DNA of 64,000 nucleotides from contig JAPPFD010000031.1 of NCBI GenBank assembly GCA_028823995.1, positions 1-64,000 of the forward strand. The letters run 5' to 3'. Made by a program: the position numbers and the translations under genes. Position 1 is the first letter of the stretch, and each line of letters begins with the position of its first letter. The notes below the pieces were generated by a model, which was given only the letters and a program-made list of their open reading frames with translations, searched no databases and was not told the DNA's origin. Positions 33,166 to 41,308 of the stretch are shown here, in pieces. The stretch comes from a bacterium (GTDB lineage: Bacteria; Actinomycetota; Acidimicrobiia; Spongiisociales; ZC4RG35).

Positions 33166-33911
33166 GGGAGTTGCAACTCCACCCGGAAGCGGTAGCGGTC
33201 CGCCCGGTACCAAAGCCGCACCCACTCGACCGGGCGTCGGGACCTATCGAGAGACAAGCGGGTGGCGAGGAGGAGGGGCGATCCCTCCGGCACGTCCAGC
33301 AGGTCGGCTCGGGTGCGGTCAGCCCGGACCGCTTCGATGGTCCCTTCGGCGGTCGCCGGATGCGACGCGGTCCGTTCCTCCATGATCCGATAAAGCGACT
33401 TGTTGTGAAGGTCGGCGGTGGTGAACTCGCCGTTTCCCAACACCCAGGTAGGCAGATAGCCGTGTTGGAAAGCCATGGGCGTGTTGTCGGCTGAGAGGAG
33501 ACGCCGGACCTCCACCAGGTCCTCGCCCTCGGCACCCAGTGCCGACGCCGCATCGGAGGGTCCGGGAACGACTCCGACTGAGAGGGTGTGAGCGGAGGGG
33601 ACGAAGCCACGGCTAGCCATGTCCTCGTGGAATCCGGCCAGACGAGTGACCGGCTGTTCGAAACTGCGTTGGGCCACGAAGGTGCCCCGCCCGGGAGTCC
33701 GTTCAACCAGACCCTGGTCGCCCAGCCGCTCGAAAGCAGTACGGACCGTGATCCGGCTGACACCGAAGAACTCGGTGAGTTCGCTCTCGGTTGGCAACTG
33801 TTCGCCCGGCGCCCACTCGCCCATATCGATGGCCCGTCTGAGTTGTTCCTTGATCTGGAACCACAGTGGGAGAGGGCCACGTTGAAGGTGTCTGTCCAAG
33901 CCGCCGCTCAT
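33162..33911 (-). CDS. GntR-family transcriptional regulator (HutC/UTRA type)
   Basis: A 249-residue repressor. Residues about 14-80 form the winged helix: LWFQIKEQLRRAIDMGEWAPGEQLPTESEL ... GVSRITVRTAFERL ... GRGTFVA (in parts). Residues about 95-245 are a UTRA ligand domain. It is the first gene of the sugar operon, so it probably controls its own transcription in response to a sugar or sugar phosphate. The -10 box TATAAT eight bases before the ATG suggests a leaderless mRNA. Confidence 0.9.
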   Translation of the reverse strand: MSGGLDRHLQRGPLPLWFQIKEQLRRAIDMGEWAPGEQLPTESELTEFFGVSRITVRTAFERLGDQGLVERTPGRGTFVAQRSFEQPVTRLAGFHEDMASRGFVPSAHTLSVGVVPGPSDAASALGAEGEDLVEVRRLLSADNTPMAFQHGYLPTWVLGNGEFTTADLHNKSLYRIMEERTASHPATAEGTIEAVRADRTRADLLDVPEGSPLLLATRLSLDRSRRPVEWVRLWYRADRYRFRVELQLP

Positions 33912-33919
33912 GGAAGATC

Positions 33920-33925
33920 ATTATA
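33920..33925 (-). promoter_or_regulatory. Consensus -10 box of the sugar operon
   Basis: Reading the minus strand, a perfect TATAAT ends eight bases before the ATG of the GntR gene. It lies in an AT-rich patch (33917-33934) with short TCAT/ATGA arms that may form the regulator's operator. No -35 match is seen at 16-18 bp. Confidence 0.6.
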
Positions 33926-34148
33926 TTATGACAAATCCCGAGACCCTAGGAGGAGAGAGAAATCGGCGTTGCACGGGCCTCGGTTGCCTACCCGGTCAGT
34001 ATCTCCGGCGGATGAAGCCGGCATGGTGGGTCATGGCGCGGCCGTTCTGGTGTTGCTGTTAGCAGTTTCGAGGCGGTAACCGGCGCGGGTGTTGCCGCTT
34101 TCCCCTGCTTCGGCACGAACCCGAGGGGAATGCGTCACACCCGCTCGT

Positions 34149-34154
34149 TAAGAT
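34149..34154 (+). promoter_or_regulatory. -10 box TAAGAT before the HNH gene
   Basis: TAAGAT fits the TANNNT pattern and ends eight bases before the ATG at 34163, again a leaderless spacing. No -35 match and no ribosome binding site is visible. The remaining intergenic DNA (33935-34148) shows nothing else I can name. Confidence 0.4.
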
Positions 34155-34162
34155 TCCCACGT

Positions 34163-34690
34163 ATGAGTAAAAAGAAGGGACGTCGCGAACGGGTGTTCAG
34201 TCTCGATGGGGATCAATGCCTTTCTTGCGGAAGCTCCCAGGATCTTGAGATCGACCACATAGTCCCGCAAGCCGCTGACGGGCCAGACTGTTGGAACAAC
34301 CTCCAAACCCTCTGCCAAACTTGCAATCGACGGAAAACCGATCAACCCATTGACTACCGATCACCAGAGCGTCGCCTCGCGGCCGAGCGGAATTGCGGTT
34401 GCGGGTGGCAGCCACCCCTTGTAGTGAGGCAATTCGGCAAGTCCTCAGAACAACGCCAGTCGATCTGGGAAACATGCGGAGCTGTTGAGAGACGTACGGA
34501 CCGTCTTAGCGGTGAGTGGGTATTTGCCGGTACTTGGTTGCCTATTGCCGAGCTATTCGAGGAGCTCAACGAAGGCATAACCCTCGACCAGTTCCTGGAT
34601 TGCTACGAGGGCATCGAGATGTCGGATGCCGAGCGGATCATCGACCGTCAGATCGAGCTTCTGCGAACCGTTAGGGCCAAGACTCTATGA
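34163..34690 (+). CDS. HNH endonuclease domain protein
   Basis: A 175-residue protein. Residues about 10-62 form an HNH nuclease: CLSCGSS for zinc, LEIDHIVPQAADGP for the first His pair, NNLQTLCQTCNRRK for Asn, His-position and the second Cys pair. The rest (about 70-175) is unknown, with a Trp/Cys-containing middle and a helical end. The ATG at 34163 is preferred over an upstream in-frame start at 34130 because it begins the basic MSKKKGRRERVF typical of such proteins. It overlaps the next gene by 4 nt, so the two nuclease-like proteins are probably one system. Confidence 0.85.
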   Translation: MSKKKGRRERVFSLDGDQCLSCGSSQDLEIDHIVPQAADGPDCWNNLQTLCQTCNRRKTDQPIDYRSPERRLAAERNCGCGWQPPLVVRQFGKSSEQRQSIWETCGAVERRTDRLSGEWVFAGTWLPIAELFEELNEGITLDQFLDCYEGIEMSDAERIIDRQIELLRTVRAKTL

Positions 34691-35541
34691 ACAGAGAACG
34701 CAACGGAGAACCCGACAGGATCACCAAAGGATCGGTAGCTGTATATCGGCTGATCGAGCGAGAGCATTCCTACCTGGCCTTTGGCCCCCAACTGTTTGCC
34801 GGCCCCCGGTACAACGAATGGTGGGAATTCGAAGCCATAGCGCTTATCAAGCTTGGCAACGGGATAGAACTGGGGTTTGACAGCTGGGCAGGAGGGCCCA
34901 TGGGGCGCTGGTGGCTCTACTACCAGGATGAGATGTACCACGCGATGGATTTGTTGTCGCCTGCTGCTCCTGACATTCCCATTGTTTGGCTTAAGCCTCC
35001 CCCCAGCCCTCCACCCGGGAGCTTCAACCGTTGGGCCGTCGGGAATCTTGTTGACAACGTCAACAGAGGCTTATATGCCGAGTGGCTGGTCGGTCAAGCA
35101 CTCGGCATCATTGATGACGCCGACCATCGAACCGAGTGGAACTCGTATGATCTCCGCTACCGCAACCTCACCATCGAAGTCAAGGCCTCGGGAATCAGCC
35201 AGACGTGGAACCTCGAACAGATGTCGACACCGAGATTCGACATTAGGCCTAGGAAGATGGCATGGGATCCCGACACAGACCAGTGGCAAACCTTCGATCC
35301 GCCCCGGCGTCTGGCTGACATTTATGTGTTCTGCCTTCATGACACCGTACCCGCAACCAATAAGGATGTTCAGGATCCACTGTGCTGGGTATTTTGGGTG
35401 GTCCCAACCTCAGTGCTCGATGAGGAACTTGGTGGACAGAAGAGTGTGGGGGTGGGAACACTGAATCGTCTCACCCGCTCGGTTGCATGGGAGGCGATAC
35501 CGGAGGTGCTTTCTTCCTTTGTGGGTGGGGACCAGAACTGA
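34687..35541 (+). CDS. Putative PD-(D/E)XK nuclease-fold protein
   Basis: A 284-residue protein translated from an ATG overlapping the HNH gene's stop. Residues about 125-165 give a nuclease-fold core: a helix with Glu (GLYAEWLVGQALGI), then NSYDLRYRNLTIEVKAS, where Asp and the E-x-K of EVK fit PD-(D/E)XK. The N-terminal ~100 residues are Trp/Tyr-rich (NEWWEFEAIALI, GRWWLYYQDEMYH) and unknown; they may bind DNA or a small ligand. The family is not recognised. A restriction-like or anti-phage role is inferred from the pair and the surrounding island. Confidence 0.68.
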   Translation: MNRERNGEPDRITKGSVAVYRLIEREHSYLAFGPQLFAGPRYNEWWEFEAIALIKLGNGIELGFDSWAGGPMGRWWLYYQDEMYHAMDLLSPAAPDIPIVWLKPPPSPPPGSFNRWAVGNLVDNVNRGLYAEWLVGQALGIIDDADHRTEWNSYDLRYRNLTIEVKASGISQTWNLEQMSTPRFDIRPRKMAWDPDTDQWQTFDPPRRLADIYVFCLHDTVPATNKDVQDPLCWVFWVVPTSVLDEELGGQKSVGVGTLNRLTRSVAWEAIPEVLSSFVGGDQN

Positions 35542-35728
35542 TCTGACCTTCCGATGCCCATGTGGGTTGGCGATCGAGGTCGGGAAGTCCGACGCGGAAG
35601 TGTTGCTGGGGCACCCTCTCGATCTATCGCTTAGTTGTAGCACCGGGTGATGAAACAACGGGGGTTGGCTAAATCGTTCTTGCCAGCAGTGCTGTGATGC
35701 TCGCAGGCCAGTGACACTTCCATCGAGT

Positions 35729-36715
35729 TCAAGGGCACTCGCGCAGGAACCATGGCCTGGTAGGTGGCTCGTGTTCGTAAAACCGTTCTCCTGGCAGAAT
35801 TGGGCCCCAGAGTTCTCCATCGTCCTCACCGAAAAGGCTTGTTACGCCGCGTTCTTTGTTTTCTTCCTGTTTGCGAATCCTTCGCGCCTTCTCGCGCATT
35901 ATCGGAAACTCTTCGGCAGCTTTAGCGTAAACGCTCCCCATTATGCGTTCACCCGCTTCGTGATCAGTGGCAAAGATCATGTAATAGATGACGACGCCCC
36001 GCTCATTTCGAACTTCAATCGGGAGTGTCCATTCATATCCTAAGGATTCTTCCATGCGCCATCTCATCAGATTGAGGTACTCTTGTCGGGCTTGCCAAGG
36101 CTCTAAGGCACAACGTAGGCGGGCCTCGTAAATGAAACGCCAGTCCTTCGTACCGTAGAGACGATCAATTCTCGCAGCGTTTTTCTTGCTGACCGGTTGG
36201 CCATCAACCGGCAATACTCGCGTAAACATCGGCGGTGCAAAGTAGTAGAGAATCTCGGCTTTCCACCGGTGTCCCTCTTTGAAATGCGCCAATGCCTTTA
36301 ACGTTCGCCACTCCGCCTCCATACCGTTAGGGTCAATAAAGGCGAACGTCGGAACTCGATTGAGCCGCCGCAACCGAGCAAGTTCCCTGGGGATGAGTTC
36401 ATTACAATCCCCACCTAACACTTCCAGATCACGGTTTGGGTAGTCGCGCCTCAACGATGACTCAAGCGCGGATGCGTTGGCTTCGGTTTCAAAGAAACGC
36501 AATCGGGTGAAGGGTGGATCTTCAATTGATAACGCAATTCTTGCCGAACCTTCCAGAGGCTCATCTGTCAGACGAAGTCGGTTTTCCTGCTCACCAGCGA
36601 AAGCATCAATATAAATCCTTTCATCTGACTTGTGCTTGGTCGTTGTGGTGAAGGCATCCAGATACCGCCGCAGAATGTCCAACTTGCCTTTGGTCCAGCA
36701 TCCCCATACCCGCAC
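35729..36715 (-). CDS. tcmP: Three-Cys-motif partner protein TcmP
   Basis: A 328-residue protein matching TcmP: WTKGKLDILRRYLDAF at the start, the Asp/Ala core YIDAFAGEQENR, and FAFIDPNGMEAEW in the middle. The fold resembles a Rossmann methyltransferase. It is known as the genomic partner of DUF5131/Gp37-Gp68 proteins, whose gene is immediately upstream (14-nt gap). The biochemical role is not established. The start is a GTG with no strong ribosome binding site, consistent with coupling to the upstream gene. Confidence 0.88.
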   Translation of the reverse strand: MRVWGCWTKGKLDILRRYLDAFTTTTKHKSDERIYIDAFAGEQENRLRLTDEPLEGSARIALSIEDPPFTRLRFFETEANASALESSLRRDYPNRDLEVLGGDCNELIPRELARLRRLNRVPTFAFIDPNGMEAEWRTLKALAHFKEGHRWKAEILYYFAPPMFTRVLPVDGQPVSKKNAARIDRLYGTKDWRFIYEARLRCALEPWQARQEYLNLMRWRMEESLGYEWTLPIEVRNERGVVIYYMIFATDHEAGERIMGSVYAKAAEEFPIMREKARRIRKQEENKERGVTSLFGEDDGELWGPILPGERFYEHEPPTRPWFLRECP

Positions 36716-36729
36716 AATGTTGGCCCGGC

Positions 36730-37479
36730 CTAGCTTGCCTTGCTGAGTGATGGCAAATTGTCATATAGAGCACCATCAAGTTCCCGGCCACCGGATTTTG
36801 AGTGGAGGCCTCCCCACTGCTTGAAGAAGAAGGCTACGTCGGCGGCTGCACACTGATCCCGCAAGTCGAGGACCCATGCTTCTTCGATGGGTCTTGCCCC
36901 GGGGCCGCTCTCTCCCCCTGCGATCAGCCAGTGGATGCCCGAGAGATCCAGATTGGGAAGAGGACCCAGTAGAGGTTCCGCACTGATGAAGCGGACTTCG
37001 GCAGGAACGGTTCTGAGGTGGTCGATGCGGAAGACATAGCGACTGGTTTCAACGCTGACACCTATCCAAACATTTCGGGACCAGTCCAGCTGGGGCCCGA
37101 GAGATGCAAGTCGCTTGGAACGCTTGGTAAGGATCTGGTAGGTGTGCTGTGGCGTTTCGGCCATCACACTAAACACCTCTTGGATGAACTCGAGAGGGAC
37201 TTCGGGATGAAACAAGTCGCTCATTGAGTTCACAAACACCAACCTAGGCGCCCTCCATCGCCTTGGCTCGGCCAAGACATCCGGGTGTAGGGTGAGTCCA
37301 AATCCGGGACCGCTGGTGCGAGGATCACCGTCGTTCTGATACTTGGGTTGGCCCATGGCCTTGAGACGCTTCGCGAAAGTCAGCGCGTAGCAGTTGTCAC
37401 ACCCCATGGACACCTGGTCGCAACCAGTCGTCGGGTTCCACGTCGTCTCAGTCCACTCGATCCCAGATCGGTTACTCAA
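36730..37479 (-). CDS. DUF5131 (phage Gp37/Gp68-like) three-Cys radical-SAM-like protein
   Basis: A 249-residue protein. IEWTETTWNPTTGC and then GCDNCYA give the family's three Cys motif (C-x6-C-x2-C), related to that of radical SAM proteins such as spore photoproduct lyase; RLVFVNSMSDLFHPEVP, ILTKRSKRL, WIGVSVE and FISAEPLLGPL follow in family order. The start is a TTG at 37479 with GGGAGGAGG eight bases upstream, so a longer reading from 37593 is not needed. It forms a two-gene unit with tcmP. Members are common in phages and mobile regions. Confidence 0.88.
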   Translation of the reverse strand: MSNRSGIEWTETTWNPTTGCDQVSMGCDNCYALTFAKRLKAMGQPKYQNDGDPRTSGPGFGLTLHPDVLAEPRRWRAPRLVFVNSMSDLFHPEVPLEFIQEVFSVMAETPQHTYQILTKRSKRLASLGPQLDWSRNVWIGVSVETSRYVFRIDHLRTVPAEVRFISAEPLLGPLPNLDLSGIHWLIAGGESGPGARPIEEAWVLDLRDQCAAADVAFFFKQWGGLHSKSGGRELDGALYDNLPSLSKAS

Positions 37480-37754
37480 GATGTAGGCCTCCTCCCTGCT
37501 GGAATGCTGCTTGCAGCAAGCATGGGAAGGGGGTGTGACACTTCGCCTCCCCGAGTCGCGTTGAGGGGCGCTTTGGAGGAGAGAAGTGGTCAATCAAAGA
37601 GGCCATTGGTCGAGGATGATAAGTGGGCCGTCCTCCTCGATTGGCCCCGGCGTCCCTTCGAATAGCCGACCATGTGGTCTCCGCACATCTGCTAGGCCGC
37701 GTTCTAGAGTTGACAACGAGGTTCTCTGAGGCTCTTCTTACGATCGAACAAGCT

Positions 37755-38972
37755 ATGACAAAATTGCTCAGGTTTCTCGTTCTCCTGTGTTTCTTGACCG
37801 CGGCATGCGGTCCCTCGGTCACCACCACGACGTTGTTGGAGCCGGTGGCCGACCGGCTGCCAGCCGATCCCCTGGCGCCGACGGCGGATTGGGTGGCCGG
37901 AGCCAACGCGGCCGGCTGGGACTTTCATCGCCACCTGGTGGGCAACGCGGTCTCCAGTCCGGTCAGCCTCGGTTTGGCTTTCAGCCTCAGCCGGGCCGGC
38001 GCATCCGGAGACACCGGGGCGGTGCTCGATGAGATCTTCGGGTTCCCCGAGCTTGATCTTCACCCTGCGGCCAATGCGGTCGATCTGATGCTGGCCACCG
38101 CCTCGGTGGAACCGACCACCCTGGAGGTGGCCAACCGTCTCTTCCCCGACGACGAGTTCTCTCCACTGCCCGGTTTCTTGGAGATTGCCGGCGCCCACTA
38201 CGGAGCGGCGGTCCACCCGATCGACCTCGACGACGGCGCGTCGGCGGCCGAGACCATCAACGGATGGGTATCGGACACCACCCGCGGTCTGGTTCCCACC
38301 ATCGTCACCGAACAGACCGTCCAAAGCCAGGAACTGGTCCTGGTGAACACGGTGTACCTGAAGGCCGACTGGGCAGAGCCGTTCCTCCCCGAGTGGACCG
38401 AAGATGGCCCGTTCACCACCGGAGACGGCCTCGCGGTGACGGTACCGTTCATGCGCGACCGGGAGCCGGTCGCTCGTCGCTTCGTCCGACTCGACGGCGC
38501 CGACGCGGTACAACTCCCATACCAGGGGGGCCGGTTGGCCATGTGGCTGATCGTGCCCCACGACCCAGGAGGACTTCCAGCGGTCGAGGAATTGCTCGAC
38601 TCACAGGACCTGACCGGCCTTGAGGACATTGCCCAACAGGGCTTTGTCGATCTAACCATGCCCAAGTGGGAACAAACCCTGCCGCCCACCGACCTGTTCG
38701 AGTGGCTCTGCCCCCGGGGGTTCTGCGCCGGAGCGCCTTTCGATGACATCGCCCCGGGCATCTTCATCACCGCCGCCCTCCACGGCGCCAAGGTGATCGT
38801 CGACGAGAAAGGCACCGAAGCCGCTGCAGCCACCGCCATGGCCTTCAAGGAGTCAGCACCACCACCACCGGACCTCACGGTGGTCGCCGACCGCCCCTTC
38901 CTCTGGGCCATCGTTCACCCCGAAACCGGCGCCTTCTTATTCATAGGACGCCTGGTCGACCCCGCCGCCTAG
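37755..38972 (+). CDS. Serpin-family protease inhibitor lipoprotein
   Basis: A 405-residue serpin with a lipoprotein signal peptide (lipobox LTAACGPS, Cys about 18), so it is probably anchored outside the cytoplasmic membrane. The fold is marked by NAVSSPVSLGLAFSLSRAGA, LVNTVYLKADWAEPF and the hinge DEKGTEAAAAT (350-360), whose small residues are needed for the inhibitory loop insertion. Counting from the hinge puts P1 at Ser367 and P1' at Ala368. The end VVADRPFLWAIV and FIGRLVDP is the serpin signature. Prokaryotic serpins guard against host or competitor proteases. The start is the ATG at 37755, where the signal peptide begins. Confidence 0.9.
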   Translation: MTKLLRFLVLLCFLTAACGPSVTTTTLLEPVADRLPADPLAPTADWVAGANAAGWDFHRHLVGNAVSSPVSLGLAFSLSRAGASGDTGAVLDEIFGFPELDLHPAANAVDLMLATASVEPTTLEVANRLFPDDEFSPLPGFLEIAGAHYGAAVHPIDLDDGASAAETINGWVSDTTRGLVPTIVTEQTVQSQELVLVNTVYLKADWAEPFLPEWTEDGPFTTGDGLAVTVPFMRDREPVARRFVRLDGADAVQLPYQGGRLAMWLIVPHDPGGLPAVEELLDSQDLTGLEDIAQQGFVDLTMPKWEQTLPPTDLFEWLCPRGFCAGAPFDDIAPGIFITAALHGAKVIVDEKGTEAAAATAMAFKESAPPPPDLTVVADRPFLWAIVHPETGAFLFIGRLVDPAA

Positions 38973-39326
38973 CCGATCCGACTTCGGTTCCGCATCCCCG
39001 AGGGCCCCTATCTGGCACTTCCCAGGTCCGGTGGCCAAGAGGCGTCAGCTCTTTTTGGGATAACTTGCACCCGACACAGTGGATTAGTTCCGTTTGGATC
39101 CTGCTCGCCAGGTGTGCAGTGCTATGGCGGATACGCCTATACCCGGGCCCGGCTCCTGGGTACCCGCCGATGAGCACGCCCGCTGTTATTGCCGCTAGGA
39201 CCATGATTATCGGCGTCCAACTGCTGAGGGCTCCCCGTTTGTCCTGTGGCACCCCTGCTGGACAGGATCCGACAGGGGACCTGCTTTGGCATAGGGGAAC
39301 AGGTGTTGGTTTGAACCACCCTGCTA
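38973..39326. other. Intergenic region with a weak terminator-like hairpin
   Basis: No convincing gene. AAGAG / CTCTT with a 7-nt loop at 39037-39053 followed by TTT may end the serpin transcript. A minus-strand open frame covering 38941-39252 has one hydrophobic stretch but atypical composition afterwards and runs into the serpin gene, so it is not called. Confidence 0.4.
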
Positions 39327-40439
39327 CTAGGTTTCAAGTGGGTCTATCCCGCCATTTGGGTTCGATCTTTGGCTGGGTCCACCGCGTTGTCGCAGTTCGT
39401 ACTGTGTGCCCGACAGTACATGGGTCAGGCTTCTGCCTTCATTGGTACCAACGCAAACAGCGATCACTACAACCGCGCCCATCGCCGGGACCCCCCGATC
39501 GGCCGGGAGGAACGCAACCGCGGCCACAGCCATACCCATACATACAGTATCGAATGCGCACCTTAGGAGAAGCCTGAACCGTCCTGGCCTCTCGCCCCCG
39601 TGGTCACGGAGTTGCAATCGCATCGAAAGCCCACCCAGTCCACATCCCCATCTCCGAAGGGCGACCCACCGGTACACCAAGAAGACTGCCAAGAACACCA
39701 TCAACGGTATCCAGATGCCATCGAAGGAATTTCCCAAGTCCTTGTTTGTAAAGGGCAGCATGTCGGAACCCACCTGGTCCTCTACTGCCAAAGCCGCCAG
39801 GAGCATCATCAGCAGGAAAAGCGAAAATACGCACGCCATAACACTGTCTATCAACGTGGCTGCCAGCACTCGGCCCCTCCCGACGTCAGGCACGGTGTGC
39901 GCAACAGAGAAACGGGCCGGCCTGCTGCCCACTGCACGAGCGACAGCGTTGGTAATCGCTAGACACACAAAAATGAGAACTCCAGGGGCAAACGCAGTCC
40001 ACAGTTCCGAAGGCCCATCAACGAAAACCACAAGAATCAGGATGGCGAGGACGGCAACTATTCCTGCCAAGTGGGTCACTCCTACTAATGTCCGCCGCCA
40101 ATCGATTTCTCGACCCTCAGCGGAAGAAGGCCCCACCTCGCCGGGATGGTCGTCAGACTGCCATCTTCTGCCATACTCCCCAAAGCCCCAGAAAACGGCT
40201 AGCGGAGTCACAATAAGGCGCAGGAATTCCTCTAGCCGGACCGGATCTGCCCATCCCGACCCAGCCAAAACCACCGCTGTAAACATCAACCCCAACCATC
40301 CACCAAACATCTTCTGCCACTCTGGATGGCCGTCATTCCACTCCGATAACTCTGCAAAGATTCGCTGACACTCTCTCTGGAACACCACAAGCATCTCCAT
40401 CGAAGCCACCCAGTCAGACAACATACTATAAAACAGCAC
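39327..40439 (-). CDS. RDD-like integral membrane protein
   Basis: A protein of up to 370 residues with about eight hydrophobic segments. In the second half RGRVLAATLIDSVMACVF fits the R..A..ID start of an RDD domain, GLGGLSMRLQLRDHGG and RLLLRCAFD its middle, and SLTHVLSGTQYEL its end. RDD proteins are small membrane proteins of mostly unknown role, some in ion transport. The first half (two helices, a cytosolic linker) is unknown. Starts at 40439 (GTG) or 40424 (ATG) are both possible; a GGGGAG and a TATAGT lie just before them. Confidence 0.72.
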   Translation of the reverse strand: MLFYSMLSDWVASMEMLVVFQRECQRIFAELSEWNDGHPEWQKMFGGWLGLMFTAVVLAGSGWADPVRLEEFLRLIVTPLAVFWGFGEYGRRWQSDDHPGEVGPSSAEGREIDWRRTLVGVTHLAGIVAVLAILILVVFVDGPSELWTAFAPGVLIFVCLAITNAVARAVGSRPARFSVAHTVPDVGRGRVLAATLIDSVMACVFSLFLLMMLLAALAVEDQVGSDMLPFTNKDLGNSFDGIWIPLMVFLAVFLVYRWVALRRWGCGLGGLSMRLQLRDHGGERPGRFRLLLRCAFDTVCMGMAVAAVAFLPADRGVPAMGAVVVIAVCVGTNEGRSLTHVLSGTQYELRQRGGPSQRSNPNGGIDPLET

Positions 40440-40589
40440 TCCCCAGAGATCTCTTTTCTCGGCAACCCACCACGACGGATCCTGTCACCAAGGACGAAGT
40501 GCCATCGTAGCAAGAGAAAAGGAAGATCTCCTTTCCACACCAGTTGAGCTAGCAACCCTGATCCGTAAGACGGAGTTTTGTTTAGGGGA

Positions 40590-40937
40590 CTAACCTCTGG
40601 CCTGCAGTGCCGATTCCCTCCACAACATGCAGCTAATGTTCGACCCTTGGACGGCTAGGTAGGGATCGAACAGATGCGCCAAGTGGATGCGGAGCGCTTC
40701 TGATGCGAGTTTGAAAGCGTGACCAGGCGCATCGAGCGTCCAGGGACGCTCTGCGGTGGCAACCAACAGGCGGGCCTCGTCGTCGCGGGACAGAAGCCTC
40801 TCAGACACACCTTGGGATGTGCGATACACCACTTGGACAGTCCCCGCACCATGCCAATAGACGGCCACCACGGTGGCCCGTTCCCCCGCCACGAGACCAT
40901 CGACCACCGTTTCGGGGTTCAGGTCTTCCAACCGCAT
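40590..40937 (-). pseudogene. N-terminal stump of an SNF2-type helicase (DUF3883/defence helicase family)
   Basis: The 115-codon frame starts at an ATG with AGGAGG ten bases upstream. Its first 96 residues match the start of large SNF2-family helicases found in restriction and DISARM-like loci: MRLEDLNPETVVDGL, VYWHGAGTVQVVYR, RLLSRDDEARL, then ALRIHLAHLFDPYLAV. In complete relatives this is followed at once by the ATPase core; here it changes to unrelated sequence and stops after 19 more residues. The remaining ~900 residues are gone. It marks the loss of a defence gene next to the Mrr-NACHT gene. Confidence 0.72.
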
Positions 40938-41308
40938 TCTCAATCATCCTCCTGGGATGGGCTCCCCCGCCAGGATACCTATCCGGGTGTGACACGCATG
41001 GAGCGGCCCTGAAAGCTCTGTACCCTGATGCCGAAGTGCCAGTAGGGCGGTCGCAGTCATCCCGACTGTTTAGCTACGGCGAAGTGTGGGGCGCGGATTC
41101 TGGGGCAAAAGGGGGTGCGGCTTCGGGGGCAGCATGTATGGAAACTACCCAACATTGAACAACCTCATGCACCTAGGCTTGCGGCAGAGTCGATGTGTCG
41201 ACGGCTAGTATTCTCTCATCATGCTCAAATTCTTTTCCTGGCATGCCCCGGACCGTGTAAAGGTTCGCCCGGATACGCCTATCACACAACAGCAGCCGAT
41301 GCATAAAC
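40938..41308. other. Intergenic region before the Mrr-NACHT gene
   Basis: No gene is supported. The left 60 bp carry the ribosome binding site of the helicase stump on the minus strand. The right part is more AT-rich and must hold the promoter of the Mrr-NACHT gene, but no good -35/-10 pair or ribosome binding site is seen before its ATG. Confidence 0.5.

Noticed and set aside
37710-37744. TTGACA with TACGAT as a promoter for the serpin gene
   Set aside because: The TTGACA is perfect but the spacing to TACGAT is 23 bp, too long for a standard promoter, and nothing fits at 16-18 bp.
38941-39252. Minus-strand frame of 103 codons with one hydrophobic segment after the serpin gene
   Set aside because: It runs into the serpin coding region, its second half has shadow-like composition, and no ribosome binding site or family is visible.
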